Positions 12,504 through 23,379 are shown, numbered from the stretch's first letter. The stretch is 64,000 bases of DNA from Enterobacteriaceae bacterium ESL0689 (GCA_029433525.1 JAQTIF010000001.1:868001-932000); one strand, 5' to 3'. Made by a program: numbers and translations. The notes: generated from the sequence alone by a model not told the origin.

Positions 12504-15352
12504 CAGGCAAACTTACGTTTTTCGCCGTCACCAGCGACATTACTGACACAGCGGCCACAGATTTCTGCGTGTTCCGCCACCTTGCCGATATCACGGGCAT
12601 AATGCCAGCAGCGTGGGCACTTTTCCCCTTCGGCTTGCGTTAGCACTATCCGTAACCCTTTTAGCAGTTCACTCTGTCTGGCATCGTCTGGCGCACTGGC
12701 AAGATCCGCCACGCTAACCTCCGATGTCAGCAGGACAAAACGCAGCTCATCCCCCAGCGCATTGAGTTTCGCCGCCAGATCGCTATCGGCATACAAGGTG
12801 ACGGAAGCCGCCAGAGAACTGCCGATCTGCTTGTCGTTACGTGCCTGTTCGATCACTTTATTGACCTCGCCACGTACCTGCAGCAACACATCCCAGAAAG
12901 CGTCGTTCATCTTTTCATCCGTCGCCAGGCCAAACAGTCCATCGTACCACTCACCGGTGAAAACATATTTTTCACGCGCCCCTGGCAGGTAGTGCCAGAT
13001 TTCATCAGCGGTAAAGGAGAGGATCGGCGCTATCCAGCGCACCAGCGCTTCGACAATATGGAACAGGGCTGTCTGGCAGCTACGGCGCGCGACGCTATCC
13101 GCTTTCGCGGTGTATTGCCGGTCTTTGATAATATCGAGATAGAACGAGCCCATCTCAACCGAACAGAAACGCATCAGACGCTGCACCACTTCATGGAAGT
13201 CGTAAGCCTGATAGGCGCGCAGGATATCCTGCTGCGCGGCTTGTGCGCAACCGACTGCCCAGCGATCCAGCACCACCATCTCTTCAGGACTGACCTGATC
13301 TTTTGCCGGATCGAAACCGTTCAGATTCGCCAGCAGAAAGCGTGCTGTATTGCGGATACGACGATAACTGTCTGCCGCCCGTTTGAGAATTTCGTCAGAG
13401 ACGGCCATTTCGCCGGTATAGTCGGTAGACGCCACCCACAAACGCAGAATATCCGCACCGGACTTATTCATCACCTCCTGCGGGGAAACGGTATTGCCGA
13501 TAGATTTGGACATCTTGCGTCCCTGTCCATCGACAGTAAAACCGTGCGTCAGTACCTGACGGTAAGGGGCTTTACCTTTCATCGCGACGCTAATCATCAG
13601 TGAAGACATAAACCAGCCGCGATGCTGATCCGATCCTTCCAGATACATATCCGCGCTATGGCCGCTCAATTCCGGACGTGCGTCAACCACCGTATAGCTG
13701 GTTGATCCGGAGTCAAACCAGACATCCAGCGTATCGGGCACCTTTTCGTAATGATCGGCATCATCACCAAGAATTTCGCGCGCATCAAGATCCCACCATG
13801 CCTGAATGCCGCTTTTCTCAACATATTGCGCGACTTTCTCTATCAGCTCCACGGTTTGCGGATGCAGTTCCTGGGTCTCTTTATGCACGAACAGCGCCAT
13901 TGGCACCCCCCAGGTACGCTGGCGAGAGATGCACCAGTCCGGGCGATTGGTCACCATTGATTCGATCCGTGCTTTGCCCCATGCCGGGATCCAGCCGCTC
14001 AGGTTTTCTTTCGCCAGCCCTTGTTGTTCAATACGGTCGATCTCTTTGAGAGACTGACTGCGTAATCCCTTCTTATCCATGCTAATAAACCACTGCGGTG
14101 TAGCACGGAAGATGACCGGTGATTTGTGACGCCAGCAGCACGGGTAGCTATGCAGTAATTTTTCAACATGCAATAAGGCACCTTTTTCGCGCAACAAGGC
14201 GACAACCACCTCGTTGGCTTTGAAAACATTCATGCCATCCAATGTCGGATAAGTACCGGGTAAATAAGTGCCATCTGGCCCGACCGGATTGGCAATTTCC
14301 AGGCCATATTTTTGACCGACGATATAGTCATCCGGGCCGTGGCCGGGGGCGGTATGTACCGCGCCGGTTCCCGCATCAAGGGTGACATGGTCAGCAAGGA
14401 TCGCGGGAACGTCAAATCCCATAAAGGGATGCGTGAAGCGTAACCCTTCCAGATCAGCGCCTTTTGCGCTGCCGAGCAGCGTATAGTCACTGATGCCCGC
14501 GCGTTGCATAACACTTACCACTAAATCCTGCGCAATAATCAGCGCCTGTCCTTCCACCTGTACCAATGCATAGTCAAATTCCGGCGACAGAGCAATCGCC
14601 CGGTTAGCGGGGAGTGTCCACGGCGTCGTCGTCCAGATGACCAGCGCAATCGGTCCGCGCATATCACTCACGGCAAATTTCGCGGCAACAGCCGCTTTAT
14701 CCACCGCCGGGAATGCGACATCGATAGCCGGAGAAGTTTTGTCATAGTATTCAACTTCGGCTTCTGCCAGTGCAGAGCGGCAATCCACGCACCAGTGAAC
14801 AGGCTTTGCACCTTTATGCAGATGACCATTGGCGATGATTTTACCCAATGCACGAATGATATTGGCTTCGGTATTGAAATCCATCGTCAGATAGGGGTGA
14901 GACCAGTCGCCTAATACCCCCAGACGAATAAAATCCTGACGTTGCCCATCCACCTGGCTGGCGGCATATTCACGGCAACGGGCGCGGAACTCTGCGGCAG
15001 TCAGCTTTTCACCGGGCTTGCCATACTCCTGCTCCACTTTCAGCTCAATCGGCAGGCCGTGGCAATCCCAGCCAGGAATATAGGGCGAATCATAGCCCGA
15101 CAAGCCTTTCGACTTAATGATGATATCTTTCAGTATCTTATTAACGGAGTGACCAATATGAATATTGCCATTGGCATAAGGAGGCCCATCATGCAGTATG
15201 AAAGTCTTTTTGCCTTTTTTCGCGGTACGGATGCAACCGTACAGGTTATCATCATTCCAGCGCGCTAACATTCCCGGCTCACGTTTAGCGAGATCGCCAC
15301 GCATCGGGAACCCTGTTTCTGGCAAATTCAGGGTGGATTTATAGTCACTCAT
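12503..15352 (-). CDS. ileS: Isoleucyl-tRNA synthetase
   Basis: IleS charges tRNA-Ile and edits valine. With ATG 15352 (after GAGAA) the protein starts [15 protein letters not shown] as in E. coli; an in-frame ATG at 15376 would add eight unsupported residues. The HIGH motif (NIHIGHSVN, about residue 64), KMSKS loop ([10 protein letters not shown], about 612) and C-terminal zinc knuckle (CPRCWHY and CGRCVSN) are intact. Length is 949 against 938 in E. coli: the surplus lies after QSLKEI, where [15 protein letters not shown] replaces a short KGVQ turn, just before the [13 protein letters not shown] strand. Confidence 0.97.
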   Translation of the reverse strand: MSDYKSTLNLPETGFPMRGDLAKREPGMLARWNDDNLYGCIRTAKKGKKTFILHDGPPYANGNIHIGHSVNKILKDIIIKSKGLSGYDSPYIPGWDCHGLPIELKVEQEYGKPGEKLTAAEFRARCREYAASQVDGQRQDFIRLGVLGDWSHPYLTMDFNTEANIIRALGKIIANGHLHKGAKPVHWCVDCRSALAEAEVEYYDKTSPAIDVAFPAVDKAAVAAKFAVSDMRGPIALVIWTTTPWTLPANRAIALSPEFDYALVQVEGQALIIAQDLVVSVMQRAGISDYTLLGSAKGADLEGLRFTHPFMGFDVPAILADHVTLDAGTGAVHTAPGHGPDDYIVGQKYGLEIANPVGPDGTYLPGTYPTLDGMNVFKANEVVVALLREKGALLHVEKLLHSYPCCWRHKSPVIFRATPQWFISMDKKGLRSQSLKEIDRIEQQGLAKENLSGWIPAWGKARIESMVTNRPDWCISRQRTWGVPMALFVHKETQELHPQTVELIEKVAQYVEKSGIQAWWDLDAREILGDDADHYEKVPDTLDVWFDSGSTSYTVVDARPELSGHSADMYLEGSDQHRGWFMSSLMISVAMKGKAPYRQVLTHGFTVDGQGRKMSKSIGNTVSPQEVMNKSGADILRLWVASTDYTGEMAVSDEILKRAADSYRRIRNTARFLLANLNGFDPAKDQVSPEEMVVLDRWAVGCAQAAQQDILRAYQAYDFHEVVQRLMRFCSVEMGSFYLDIIKDRQYTAKADSVARRSCQTALFHIVEALVRWIAPILSFTADEIWHYLPGAREKYVFTGEWYDGLFGLATDEKMNDAFWDVLLQVRGEVNKVIEQARNDKQIGSSLAASVTLYADSDLAAKLNALGDELRFVLLTSEVSVADLASAPDDARQSELLKGLRIVLTQAEGEKCPRCWHYARDIGKVAEHAEICGRCVSNVAGDGEKRKFA

Positions 15353-15399
15353 CAGATTCTCGGTTCCGTATTTCAATTTGATAAATACCTGCAGGTTGA

Positions 15400-16338
15400 T
15401 TATACCTGCTTGGTTAGCCCAAAGAACTCACGGGCCGTTAACTCATCATGTGCAATTTGTGTCTTGAGTTGATCAAGTGACGCAAATCGCTGTTCGTTAC
15501 GTATCTTTTTACGCAGTATGACATTGATATGGCGACCATAAAGATCCATCACCACATCCAGAAGATGAACTTCCAGTTGCTGGCGTACACCCGCAACGGT
15601 AGGCCGGGTGCCAATATTAGCCACCCCCATGAACGCATTATCTCCCAGCCCGGTAACTTCGACCGCATAAACGCCCTTTACCGGAGAAACCTGGCGGCGC
15701 AGCGGGACATTGGCTGTCGGGAAACCGAGGGTGCGTCCAATTTCATCGCCATGAACCACCCGCCCGGAAATCACAAACGGATGACCAAGTAATATTTCTG
15801 CTTGCGCCAGATCGTCCTGTTCCAGCATCTGGCGAATCACCGTACTGCTGATCCGCCTGTTGCCTTCACAAAAGGCCTCGGTGCTGATAACGTCAAAGCC
15901 GAAACTTTGGCCTGCGCGCTGTAATAATGAGAAATCGCCTTCGCGTCCGGCACCAAAACGAAAATCATCACCGACAGCGAGAAACTGGACGCCTAATTGC
16001 CGAACCAGCAGTTCGCTGATAAACGTATCGGCGCTCAGGGCGGCAAAACGACGATTAAATCGCACACATAACACATAATCGACACCGCTTTCCGTCAGAT
16101 AATTAAGCTTTTCCCGTAAGCCAGTCAAACGTGCGGGCGCTTTATCGATCGCAAACAGCTCCAGTGGCTGAGGTTCGAATAGCATCACGACCACCGGTAA
16201 ATCACGCTGGCGACCTTCAGCGCACAGGCGGTGCAGTAACGCCTGGTGCCCACGGTGTACACCATCAAAGTTGCCAATAGTCAGTACACACCCATGCGGC
16301 ACCTGAGTGAGATTATGTAGGCCACGTATCAACTTCAT
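15400..16338 (-). CDS. ribF: Bifunctional riboflavin kinase/FAD synthetase
   Basis: RibF phosphorylates riboflavin to FMN and adenylylates FMN to FAD. The product is 312 residues from ATG 16338 (E. coli 313); an in-frame upstream ATG at 16383 adds a segment absent from the family. The N-terminal nucleotidyltransferase domain shows [13 protein letters not shown] (about 20-32) and [13 protein letters not shown]. The C-terminal flavokinase domain shows [10 protein letters not shown] and [11 protein letters not shown]. It is first in the ribF-ileS-lspA-ispH series and divergent from rpsT. Confidence 0.97.
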   Translation of the reverse strand: MKLIRGLHNLTQVPHGCVLTIGNFDGVHRGHQALLHRLCAEGRQRDLPVVVMLFEPQPLELFAIDKAPARLTGLREKLNYLTESGVDYVLCVRFNRRFAALSADTFISELLVRQLGVQFLAVGDDFRFGAGREGDFSLLQRAGQSFGFDVISTEAFCEGNRRISSTVIRQMLEQDDLAQAEILLGHPFVISGRVVHGDEIGRTLGFPTANVPLRRQVSPVKGVYAVEVTGLGDNAFMGVANIGTRPTVAGVRQQLEVHLLDVVMDLYGRHINVILRKKIRNEQRFASLDQLKTQIAHDELTAREFFGLTKQV

Positions 16339-16670
16339 GCCAGGCTCAAACCAGTGAAAATCGTTCGAGTATACCTTGTACAACTGGCAACGTTAACCCA
16401 CGATTGCGCTTCCTGGTTGAAAGATCCACCATGATTTATTCATCCGTTGCAGAAACAGGGTAAAAAACGAGATCAGCATGATGATTTTTGTCGTTGAAAA
16501 GCTGTATTCGCGCGTCACAAGCTGATAGAATCTGACGCCATCATTACGTAATAAAGCGTTGTTAGTCTACACGGCGTTTATTTACACAAATCCATTGACA
16601 AAATAAGGCTGAACGGGCATATTCCTCGACCTTTAGATTGTCCATATAGAATACATTTGGGAGTTGGACC
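16339..16670. promoter_or_regulatory. Divergent control region ribF/rpsT with candidate rpsT promoter
   Basis: This 332-bp non-coding stretch separates ribF (minus) and rpsT (plus). Toward rpsT a TTGACA at 16595-16600 is followed after 17 bp by CATATT at 16618-16623, a fair sigma-70 promoter about 45 bp before the start codon. In E. coli the rpsT leader is the target of S20 autoregulation, and the leader here ends in a GGGAG ribosome site (16660-16664). No other gene was seen. Confidence 0.5.
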
Positions 16671-16943
16671 TTGGCTAATATCAAATCAGCTAAGAAGCGT
16701 GCCATTCAGTCTGAAAAGGCTCGCAAACACAACGCTAGCCGTCGCTCTATGATGCGTACCTTTGTCAAAAAGGTATACGTCGCTATTGAAGCTGGCGATA
16801 AAGCCGCAGCGCAAGAGGCGTTTAACGTCATGCAACCTATCGTGGATCGCCAGGCTGCTAAAGGCCTTATCCATAAAAATAAAGCGGCGCGTTATAAGTC
16901 AAACCTGACGGCTCAGATCAAGAAAATGGCCGTAATGGCCTGA
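16671..16943 (+). CDS. rpsT: 30S ribosomal protein S20
   Basis: S20 is a primary 16S rRNA-binding protein of the small subunit. The 90-residue product (E. coli 87) is the expected three-helix lysine-rich protein beginning [17 protein letters not shown]. It uses a TTG start at 16671, the same unusual start as E. coli rpsT, where it is part of autogenous control. The C-terminus reads QIKKMAVMA, three residues longer than E. coli. A strong terminator follows. Confidence 0.98.
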   Translation: MANIKSAKKRAIQSEKARKHNASRRSMMRTFVKKVYVAIEAGDKAAAQEAFNVMQPIVDRQAAKGLIHKNKAARYKSNLTAQIKKMAVMA

Positions 16944-16960
16944 TCACCGTGTTGTTTGAT

Positions 16961-16989
16961 AAAAAAACCCGCATTTGCGGGTTTTTTTA
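16961..16989 (+). terminator. Intrinsic terminator of rpsT
   Basis: Seven A residues, then an ACCCGC/GCGGGT stem around ATTT, then a run of T. It is a textbook rho-independent terminator 18 bp past the rpsT stop. The A-run makes it symmetrical, so it may also stop dnaKJ transcription from the other side. Confidence 0.9.
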
Positions 16990-16993
16990 TTTC

Positions 16994-17033
16994 CGCAGAA
17001 AAGCGGCTTTTATCACCAAACCGCTTTTCTGCG
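16994..17033 (-). terminator. Hairpin downstream of dnaJ
   Basis: Perfect 13-bp inverted repeat CGCAGAAAAGCGG / CCGCTTTTCTGCG with a 14-base loop, starting 11 bp past the dnaJ stop. It has no T-run of its own but is followed on the minus strand by the bidirectional rpsT terminator, so the pair probably ends the dnaKJ transcript. Confidence 0.6.
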
Positions 17034-17043
17034 ACATGACCAT

Positions 17044-18171
17044 TTAGTGAGTTAAATCATCGAAAAACTGCTTCACACCATCAAAGAAACTTTTCGAACG
17101 CGGACTATTTTTTTCACCGGTTGGGCCACCAAAGCTTTCCTGGAGCTCATTTAATAACTGTTTCTGCTTTTCATTCAATCCTACCGGTGTTTCCACGACC
17201 ACCCGGCACAATAAATCGCCCTGTGCACCACCACGTACTGACTTCACACCCTTACCACGTATGCGGAATAACTTACCGGTTTGTGTTTCGCCGGGTACTT
17301 TCAGGTTGACACGACCATCAAGGGTCGGCACCTCGATTTCACCACCCAGCGCCGCCATGGTGAAGTTAATCGGTACTTCACAGTACAGATTGTTACCTTC
17401 ACGCTCAAAAATAGCGTGTTGTTTAACCTGAACCTGAACGTAGAGATCCCCGGCCTGAGCGCCATGTTCCCCGGCTTCACCTTCACCGCTGAGCCGGATA
17501 CGATCGCCGGTATCGACGCCCGCAGGGATCTTCACCGATAATGTTTTGGTTTTCTCTACGCGACCATGACCGTGACAGCTATTGCACGGATCTTTTATCA
17601 ACGTACCCCGTCCCTGGCAATGTGGACATGTTTGTTGTACAGCGAAAAAGCCCTGACGCATCTGTACCTGTCCGGCACCATGACAGGTTGGGCAGGTCTG
17701 TGGCTGGCTCCCCGGTTTTGCACCACTGCCATGACAGGTTTCACACTCTTCCAGTGTGGGAATGCGTATCTCTTTTGTTACCCCACGCACCGCCTCTTCC
17801 AGCGTTAGCTCCATATTGTAACGTAGATCAGAACCACGTGACTGACGTTGACGGCCACGACCACCGCCAAAAATATCGCCGAAAACATCGCCGAAAATAT
17901 CACTGAAATCGGCACCGCCGCCAAAACCACCGCCCATTCCCCCTTGCTCAAAGGCAGCGTGACCATACTGATCGTAGGCAGCCCGCTTTTTATCGTCGGT
18001 CAGAATTTCATAGGCTTCTTTGATTTCTTTAAATTTAGTCTCGGCTTCTTTATCACCTGCGTTGCGATCCGGATGGTATTTGATCGCCAGGCGCTTGTAG
18101 GCCTTTTTAATTTCGCGCTCATCCGCTGTTTTGGAAACGCCTAAAATATCGTAAAAATCTTGTTTTGCCAT
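17044..18171 (-). CDS. dnaJ: Chaperone protein DnaJ (Hsp40)
   Basis: DnaJ delivers substrates to DnaK and stimulates its ATPase. The 375-residue protein is full length: J-domain with HPD at residues 33-35, a Gly/Phe-rich linker ([19 protein letters not shown]), four CxxCxGxG zinc motifs from about 146 ([32 protein letters not shown]), then the client-binding domain and a [13 protein letters not shown]-terminus. It follows dnaK by 89 bp with a hairpin between, the standard heat-shock operon. Confidence 0.98.
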   Translation of the reverse strand: MAKQDFYDILGVSKTADEREIKKAYKRLAIKYHPDRNAGDKEAETKFKEIKEAYEILTDDKKRAAYDQYGHAAFEQGGMGGGFGGGADFSDIFGDVFGDIFGGGRGRQRQSRGSDLRYNMELTLEEAVRGVTKEIRIPTLEECETCHGSGAKPGSQPQTCPTCHGAGQVQMRQGFFAVQQTCPHCQGRGTLIKDPCNSCHGHGRVEKTKTLSVKIPAGVDTGDRIRLSGEGEAGEHGAQAGDLYVQVQVKQHAIFEREGNNLYCEVPINFTMAALGGEIEVPTLDGRVNLKVPGETQTGKLFRIRGKGVKSVRGGAQGDLLCRVVVETPVGLNEKQKQLLNELQESFGGPTGEKNSPRSKSFFDGVKQFFDDLTH

Positions 18172-18199
18172 TGGTATTTTTCAGCCCCATAAATATAAC

Positions 18200-18234
18200 G
18201 GCACGGGCGAAGAGAAAACCTCTGCGCCCGTGCC
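18200..18234 (-). other. dnaK-dnaJ intergenic hairpin
   Basis: On the minus strand GGCACGGGCG and CGCCCGTGCC form a 10-bp stem that continues through AGAG/CTCT around a TTTT loop. It lies between the dnaK stop and the dnaJ start. A comparable structure in other enterobacteria is thought to lower dnaJ relative to dnaK by attenuation or RNA processing; that role is inferred here. Confidence 0.6.
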
Positions 18235-18260
18235 CTTGTTTCTACCCGCTCAGAGGGTGA

Positions 18261-20174
18261 TTATTTTTTATCTTTCACTTCTTCGAACTCAGCATCAACA
18301 ACATCGTCATCCTTCGCGTTGTTTTCAGAAGCATCACCCCCACCAGCTTGTTGAGCATGCTGTTGTTGCGCCAATTCTACCAGTTTTTGCGATGCCTGGG
18401 CCAGCGCCTGTATTTTTGCTTCAATATCAGCTTTCTCTTCACCTTTCAGTGCGGTTTCCAGCTCAGTCAAGGCGGACTCGATAGCTGTTTTATCATCAGC
18501 CGATAGCTTATCACCAGCTTCTTCAACCTGTTTGCGGGTGCTATGCAACAGATGATCACCCTGGTTGCGAACCTGTACCAGCTCTTCGAACTTACGGTCA
18601 GACTCGGCATTCGCTTCAGCATCGCGAACCATTTTTTCAATTTCCGCTTCATTCAGACCGGAAGATGCTTTAATGGTAATTTTCTGCTCTTTACCACTAT
18701 TCTTGTCTTTTGCGGAAACATGCAGAATACCATCAGCATCGATATCGAAAGTGACTTCGATCTGTGGCATACCACGCGGTGCCGGACTGATACCATCCAG
18801 ATTGAACTGACCCAGCGATTTATTATCAGCTGCGCGTTTACGTTCCCCCTGAAGCACATGGATAGTTACCGCTGACTGATTATCTTCTGCGGTAGAGAAC
18901 ACCTGGCTGTGCTTGGTGGGGATAGTGGTATTTTTAGCGATCAGCGTGGTCATCACGCCGCCCATCGTTTCGATACCCAGCGATAACGGTGTAACGTCGA
19001 GCAGCAGAACATCTTTAACTTCGCCTGTCAATACCCCACCCTGAACTGCAGCACCGATAGCGACAGCTTCATCGGGGTTAACGTCTTTACGTGGTTCTTT
19101 GCCAAAGAACTCTGCCACTGTCTTTTGCACTAATGGCATACGTGTCTGACCACCCACCAGGATGACGTCATTGATATCAGAGACTGATAGCCCGGCATCT
19201 TTCAGGGCAACTTTCACCGGCTCAATAGAACGTTTGACTAAATCTTCCACCAGGCTTTCCAGTTTTGCACGGGTCACCTTGATATTCATGTGTTTCGGGC
19301 CACTGGCATCGGCAGTGATGTACGGCAGATTGACATCCGTTTGTTGCGCAGAAGAAAGCTCAATTTTCGCTTTTTCTGCCGCTTCTTTCAGACGCTGCAT
19401 CGCCAAGGGGTCATTGCGCAGATCAATGCCTTGTTCTTTTTTGAACTCATCAACCAGATAGTTAATCAGACGGCTATCGAAATCTTCGCCACCCAGATGG
19501 GTATCACCATTAGTTGCCAGCACTTCGAATGTTTTTTCACCGTCAACTTCGTCAATTTCGATGATTGAAATATCAAAAGTACCACCACCGAGGTCATAAA
19601 CCGCGATAGTACGGTTACCGACTTCTTTATCCAGGCCGTAAGCCAGTGCCGCTGCGGTTGGCTCATTAATGATACGTTTTACTTCCAGACCTGCGATACG
19701 ACCCGCATCTTTAGTGGCCTGACGCTGAGCATCATTAAAATAGGCGGGCACAGTAATGACGGCTTCTGTTACCGGTTCACCGAGGTAATCTTCGGCCGTT
19801 TTTTTCATTTTTTTCAGCACTTCAGCCGATATCTGCGGCGGTGCCATTTTTTGTCCTTTGACTTCCAGCCAGGCATCGCCGTTATCAGCATCTACAATTT
19901 CGTAGGGCATGATAGAGACATCACGCTGAACTTCATCATCTTTAAAGCGACGACCAATCAGGCGCTTAATCGCAAACAGTGTATTTTTCGGGTTGGTCAC
20001 GGCCTGACGTTTAGCCGGCTGCCCTACCAGCGTTTCACCATCCTGGGTATACGCGATAATAGAAGGTGTAGTGCGGTCACCTTCGGCATTTTCAATCACA
20101 CGAGCATGTTTACCATCCATGATCGCCACACAAGAGTTGGTCGTACCCAGATCGATACCAATAATTTTACCCAT
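18261..20174 (-). CDS. dnaK: Chaperone protein DnaK (Hsp70)
   Basis: DnaK is the ATP-driven Hsp70 chaperone. The 637-residue protein (E. coli 638) begins [20 protein letters not shown] and carries the phosphate loops [14 protein letters not shown] (about 191) and [12 protein letters not shown], the interdomain linker [14 protein letters not shown] (about 389), the substrate-binding beta domain and the helical lid. The acidic tail ends in the conserved [12 protein letters not shown] sigma-32 promoter lies about 100 bp upstream. Confidence 0.99.
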   Translation of the reverse strand: MGKIIGIDLGTTNSCVAIMDGKHARVIENAEGDRTTPSIIAYTQDGETLVGQPAKRQAVTNPKNTLFAIKRLIGRRFKDDEVQRDVSIMPYEIVDADNGDAWLEVKGQKMAPPQISAEVLKKMKKTAEDYLGEPVTEAVITVPAYFNDAQRQATKDAGRIAGLEVKRIINEPTAAALAYGLDKEVGNRTIAVYDLGGGTFDISIIEIDEVDGEKTFEVLATNGDTHLGGEDFDSRLINYLVDEFKKEQGIDLRNDPLAMQRLKEAAEKAKIELSSAQQTDVNLPYITADASGPKHMNIKVTRAKLESLVEDLVKRSIEPVKVALKDAGLSVSDINDVILVGGQTRMPLVQKTVAEFFGKEPRKDVNPDEAVAIGAAVQGGVLTGEVKDVLLLDVTPLSLGIETMGGVMTTLIAKNTTIPTKHSQVFSTAEDNQSAVTIHVLQGERKRAADNKSLGQFNLDGISPAPRGMPQIEVTFDIDADGILHVSAKDKNSGKEQKITIKASSGLNEAEIEKMVRDAEANAESDRKFEELVQVRNQGDHLLHSTRKQVEEAGDKLSADDKTAIESALTELETALKGEEKADIEAKIQALAQASQKLVELAQQQHAQQAGGGDASENNAKDDDVVDAEFEEVKDKK

Positions 20175-20270
20175 CTAAACGTCTCCACTAAGAATTCAGT
20201 CAACATGTGGTTGTGAACCTGTAATCGGGGCTTCAATACCCTGTCATCTTACGGGCTCATTCACTGCCGT

Positions 20271-20312
20271 TGACTACTAAATGGGGTCGCTCACTCCTTC
20301 ATCAAGGGGGAA
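20271..20312 (-). promoter_or_regulatory. Sigma-32 heat-shock promoter of dnaKJ
   Basis: The minus strand carries CCCCCTTGATG (-35) and, 14-15 bp later, GACCCCATTTAGT (-10). These are essentially identical to the main heat-shock promoter of E. coli dnaK and match the RpoH consensus CTTGAA / CCCCATnT. It places dnaKJ under RpoH control. Confidence 0.9.
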
Positions 20313-20340
20313 GATAAAAAATATTTTATTTTTTATCTTC
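20310..20340. other. AT-rich perfect inverted repeat
   Basis: GAAGATAAAAAAT and ATTTTTTATCTTC form a 13-bp perfect palindrome around ATTTT. It lies between the end of the iron-transporter operon (minus strand, ends 20429) and the dnaK promoter. It is probably a transcription stop for the transporter operon, with the T-tract inside the stem. Confidence 0.45.
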
Positions 20341-20428
20341 CCGATTAAGCACCTGCTTTAGCTCGCATGGTTGATGTTGATCGCAAGGGAAAGTGGCCTG
20401 ATATTCATCGTCTGCAAGCGAAAGAATA

Positions 20429-21439
20429 TCAGGAGGAGAGGTTACGGGTCAGCAGAATAATAATAAACAGGCCGCCGATAGCGGCGGTAATGATGCCAAT
20501 CGGCAACTCTTGCGGAGCCAGTAGCGTCCGGCTGATCAGGTCACTGCCACACAACAGCACCGCCCCCCACAGGCCACAGAGCGGCAGCAGCAGCAGATGT
20601 CTGACACCAGAAAAATAGCGGCACATATGGGGTACCATCAAGCCGATAAAGCCAATCACGCCGGTTAATGCCACCAGCAGAGAAGTACACAACGCACAGC
20701 AGAAGAAAACCTCCATCCGCAGACGATTGACGTTAATGCCCAGTGACTGTGCCGTCTGTTCGCCCGCCAGTAAACCATCCAGTAGTCGCCAGCGTAGTAC
20801 GATAAAAGTGATAAGAAACAGCAAGCTCGCTATCACATAAGGTAAGTTATCCCAGCGCGCCAGACCCAGGCCGCCCAGCGACCAGAACAGCACAGAACTC
20901 GCCGCGCGTTGATCACCAGAGAAAATCAGATAACTGGTTAATGCACCGAATAAAAAAGAGATTGCCAGACCACAGATAACCAGGTGTTCCGCACTATTTT
21001 GCTTCTTAAAATGAAAAAGCAAAATCACCGCCACCGCCGAACTGATCCCACCGACGAATGCCGATACCGGCATCGTCAGATCGCCAAGCCGTTCGGCAAA
21101 TCGGGTTATGACCAGTACAGCGCCCGCCGATGCGCCGGAAGAGAGCCCGAATAAAAAAGGATCAGCCAAATCGTTACGGGTTGTCGTCTGTAAAAGACCG
21201 CCAACCATCGCCAGTATCGCGCCCGCCAGCACCGCCAGTAGAGTTCTCGGTACACGTAAATCGATGACAATTCGGCTGACCATATCGGAGACTGGGGCAT
21301 CCACCAGCCCCAGTGCTGCCAGTACCTGCATCAGTGATAAAGGGACGCTTCCTTTCGTCACGCTGAACAGCATTAATATGATTAATGCAATCAGCGATCC
21401 GCCCACGGCCCACAGGTAACGGTGTGAAGTGAAAGTCAT
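20429..21439 (-). CDS. FecCD-type ABC transporter permease (iron/siderophore/cobalamin class)
   Basis: This 336-residue polytopic membrane protein belongs to the BtuC/FecCD/FhuB permease family. It has about ten hydrophobic segments and the family signatures RVPRTLLAVLAGA (about residue 61), DPFLFGLSSGASAGA (about 93) and GVIGFIGLMVPHMCR (about 258), which contacts the ATPase. It would form the homodimeric channel for the binding protein and ATPase encoded directly upstream; its start overlaps the binding-protein stop by 4 bp. The substrate is not determined by sequence, but a Fur-like box before the operon favours iron. The operon sits between dnaK and mog, where E. coli has satP and yaaW. 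Confidence 0.88.
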   Translation of the reverse strand: MTFTSHRYLWAVGGSLIALIILMLFSVTKGSVPLSLMQVLAALGLVDAPVSDMVSRIVIDLRVPRTLLAVLAGAILAMVGGLLQTTTRNDLADPFLFGLSSGASAGAVLVITRFAERLGDLTMPVSAFVGGISSAVAVILLFHFKKQNSAEHLVICGLAISFLFGALTSYLIFSGDQRAASSVLFWSLGGLGLARWDNLPYVIASLLFLITFIVLRWRLLDGLLAGEQTAQSLGINVNRLRMEVFFCCALCTSLLVALTGVIGFIGLMVPHMCRYFSGVRHLLLLPLCGLWGAVLLCGSDLISRTLLAPQELPIGIITAAIGGLFIIILLTRNLSS

Positions 21440-22392
21440 TTCGCTTCCGCTGGATACAAGGCGTGCGCCAGTTTTTCAATCGCTTTGATATTCGCCGGGC
21501 CAGGGGTTAACTCCGCATATTGCAGCTTCAGATAACGTTGCTGCTTCACGGCGCTGGTCTGTTTCATTAATGGGTGATTTTCAAGAAAATGACGCAGTGA
21601 ATCCGCGCCTTGAGCAATCTGGTAATCCAGCAGAATAATCAAGTCTGGATTGGCGGTTGCGACGCTCTCCCAGGAGGTTGTGCCCCAGCTGATGGCGAGT
21701 TCATCCATCACATTTTTGCCGCCTGCCGCTTCAATAATGGCGGTTGGCATGGCATACCGGCCACTGGTAAAGGGTTTATCCTCGCCAGAGTCATAGACAA
21801 ACACTTTCAGCGGTTGCGTACCTTGTGGCGCTGCAGGCAGTGCGGCCAGTCTTTTCTTCCAGCCATCGACCAGTGCCTGAGCTTGCGCCTGTTTAGCAAA
21901 AATCTTACCCAGTTTCAGTTCATCGTTATACAGCAGATCCATGCTCGCTTTCTGTTTATTATCAGTGGTAAAAACGCAACTCTCACTCAACACCAGCGTT
22001 TTGATACCATACTTATCCAGCGCCGTCGGCGTTACGTCACCGCCCACTTTCATGCCATAATTCCAGCCAGCGAAAAAGAAATCAGGGTTAACCGCCAGTA
22101 AATTTTCCAGTGAAGGATATTTAGGTGCCAGTTCAGGGATCGTCCCCAGCGCTTGTTTAAATTCCGGTGTCATTTTGTACCAGCCACTGATCCCGGTAAC
22201 ACCAACAATATGATCCTGTATTCCCAATGCGAAGGCCATTTCAGACATATTAAGATCATGGATGATGGCTCTTTTCGGTGCCTGAGTAAAAGTCAATGGT
22301 GTTCCACAACTCTCAACTGTCACCGGATAATCAGCTGCATTGGCCACGGTTACTGACGCTACTGTAATCAAACTAACAAGCCATTTATTCAT
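21436..22392 (-). CDS. Periplasmic substrate-binding protein of an iron-type ABC transporter
   Basis: This is a 318-residue class III periplasmic binding protein (BtuF/FepB/FecB fold). I chose ATG 22392: it follows an AAGGATG ribosome site and opens with a clean signal peptide MNKWLVSLITVASVTVANA, cut before ADYP. The longer frame from 22458 would bury that signal. The fold is marked by KRAIIHDLNMSEMAFALGI, a central long helix region, and NPDLIILLDY. It should capture the substrate delivered by a TonB-dependent receptor not encoded here. The exact ligand is unknown. Confidence 0.85.
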   Translation of the reverse strand: MNKWLVSLITVASVTVANAADYPVTVESCGTPLTFTQAPKRAIIHDLNMSEMAFALGIQDHIVGVTGISGWYKMTPEFKQALGTIPELAPKYPSLENLLAVNPDFFFAGWNYGMKVGGDVTPTALDKYGIKTLVLSESCVFTTDNKQKASMDLLYNDELKLGKIFAKQAQAQALVDGWKKRLAALPAAPQGTQPLKVFVYDSGEDKPFTSGRYAMPTAIIEAAGGKNVMDELAISWGTTSWESVATANPDLIILLDYQIAQGADSLRHFLENHPLMKQTSAVKQQRYLKLQYAELTPGPANIKAIEKLAHALYPAEAK

Positions 22393-22414
22393 TTTTTCAT
22401 CCTTAAAACAGCAA

Positions 22415-23218
22415 TTAAACAGCATCAGGAACTTCAAAAAGACGTAACGTTTTTCCATTATCAGGATGCTGCACGGTAAAAGTGGTCAAACCAAAGACGG
22501 GATACAGTTGTGCCGAAACCAGTACGCGCGCGGGGATATCCCAGGCGACAGCATGGCCCTGCGATAGCAGCAATACACGGTCAGCAAAAGCGTCAATCAG
22601 TGAAAGATCGTGCAATACCGCGATGACCGTCATGCCTTTTTTCTTCACTGATGACAGCAGTTCTACCCGCCCTGGCAGATCGAGATGGTTCGTCGGTTCA
22701 TCCAGTAATATGATCGTCGGGGATTGTGCGAGGACACGCGCCAGCGCCGCGCGCTGCCGTTCTCCGCCTGACAATGAAGAAAGCGAACGCTTTCGCCATT
22801 TCTGCATACCGCTATCATTAATCGCCTGGCTTACGATCGTATCGTGTTCATGGCGTGATGCGCAGTGGATATGAGGAATACGGCCAAGCGCAACGTAATC
22901 TTCTACTGTCAGCCGTAAATCAGGCGTATCATTCTGGGAAAGCACCGCAATTTGCTGTGCGCGTTGCTGTCGGGTCAGGCTGGAAACAGGGTGTCCTGAG
23001 AGCAGGATTTGACTCTTTTTGGCACTCAGAACCTGGCAAATGACGCGCAGCAGTGAGGTTTTACCACTGCCATTCGGCCCGATTACCGCCAGACGTTCCC
23101 CTTTACAGACAGTAAAATGAATATCTGACAGGATCTCACCGCCCCCTGGCCGTGGTAATGATCCAATATTAACACTGAGTACCGGCTCACCTGGCATGTC
23201 GTGATTCGTCAATCTCAT
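22415..23218 (-). CDS. ABC transporter ATP-binding protein, FecE/BtuD class
   Basis: The 267-residue ATPase powers the permease and binding protein downstream. It has Walker A GPNGSGKT (about residue 48), Q-loop VLSQND, signature SLSGGERQRAA (about 146), Walker B IILLDEPTNHLD (about 171) and the switch His in VLHDLSL. It is the first gene of the three-gene operon, and the likely Fur operator lies about 75 bp before its start. The order ATPase - binding protein - permease differs from the usual fec order. Confidence 0.9.
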   Translation of the reverse strand: MRLTNHDMPGEPVLSVNIGSLPRPGGGEILSDIHFTVCKGERLAVIGPNGSGKTSLLRVICQVLSAKKSQILLSGHPVSSLTRQQRAQQIAVLSQNDTPDLRLTVEDYVALGRIPHIHCASRHEHDTIVSQAINDSGMQKWRKRSLSSLSGGERQRAALARVLAQSPTIILLDEPTNHLDLPGRVELLSSVKKKGMTVIAVLHDLSLIDAFADRVLLLSQGHAVAWDIPARVLVSAQLYPVFGLTTFTVQHPDNGKTLRLFEVPDAV

Positions 23219-23292
23219 TTGTCAATCTGCCACTATGGCGCGCTTTGTTTTCGCTGACAAAGCACGACATCCTGTCTTTATCATAGTAAAGA

Positions 23293-23307
23293 TGATAAGC
23301 AATATCA
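23293..23307 (-). promoter_or_regulatory. Candidate Fur box for the iron-transport operon
   Basis: The minus strand reads TGATATTGCTTATCA, a 7-1-7 inverted repeat that differs from the Fur consensus TGATAATnATTATCA at one base in each arm. It lies 75-89 bp upstream of the ATPase gene in a 161-bp AT-rich gap. This predicts repression under iron sufficiency; a scan with a Fur matrix would be the direct test. Confidence 0.65.
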
Positions 23308-23379
23308 TTTAAAAATAAATGCCGAATAGTGCTATATTTTATAATGTGTTATGACCATAATCCTTATAATAAAAAGGGA

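Noticed and set aside
12992..13603. A 203-codon frame on the plus strand opposite ileS
   Set aside because: It lies antisense to a highly conserved synthetase, with no ribosome site and no recognisable protein.
20397..20433. Terminator at the permease stop (CCTGATATTC/GAATATCAGG)
   Set aside because: A perfect 10-bp stem, but it overlaps the stop codon and has no following T-run; the AT-rich palindrome at 20310-20340 is the better candidate.
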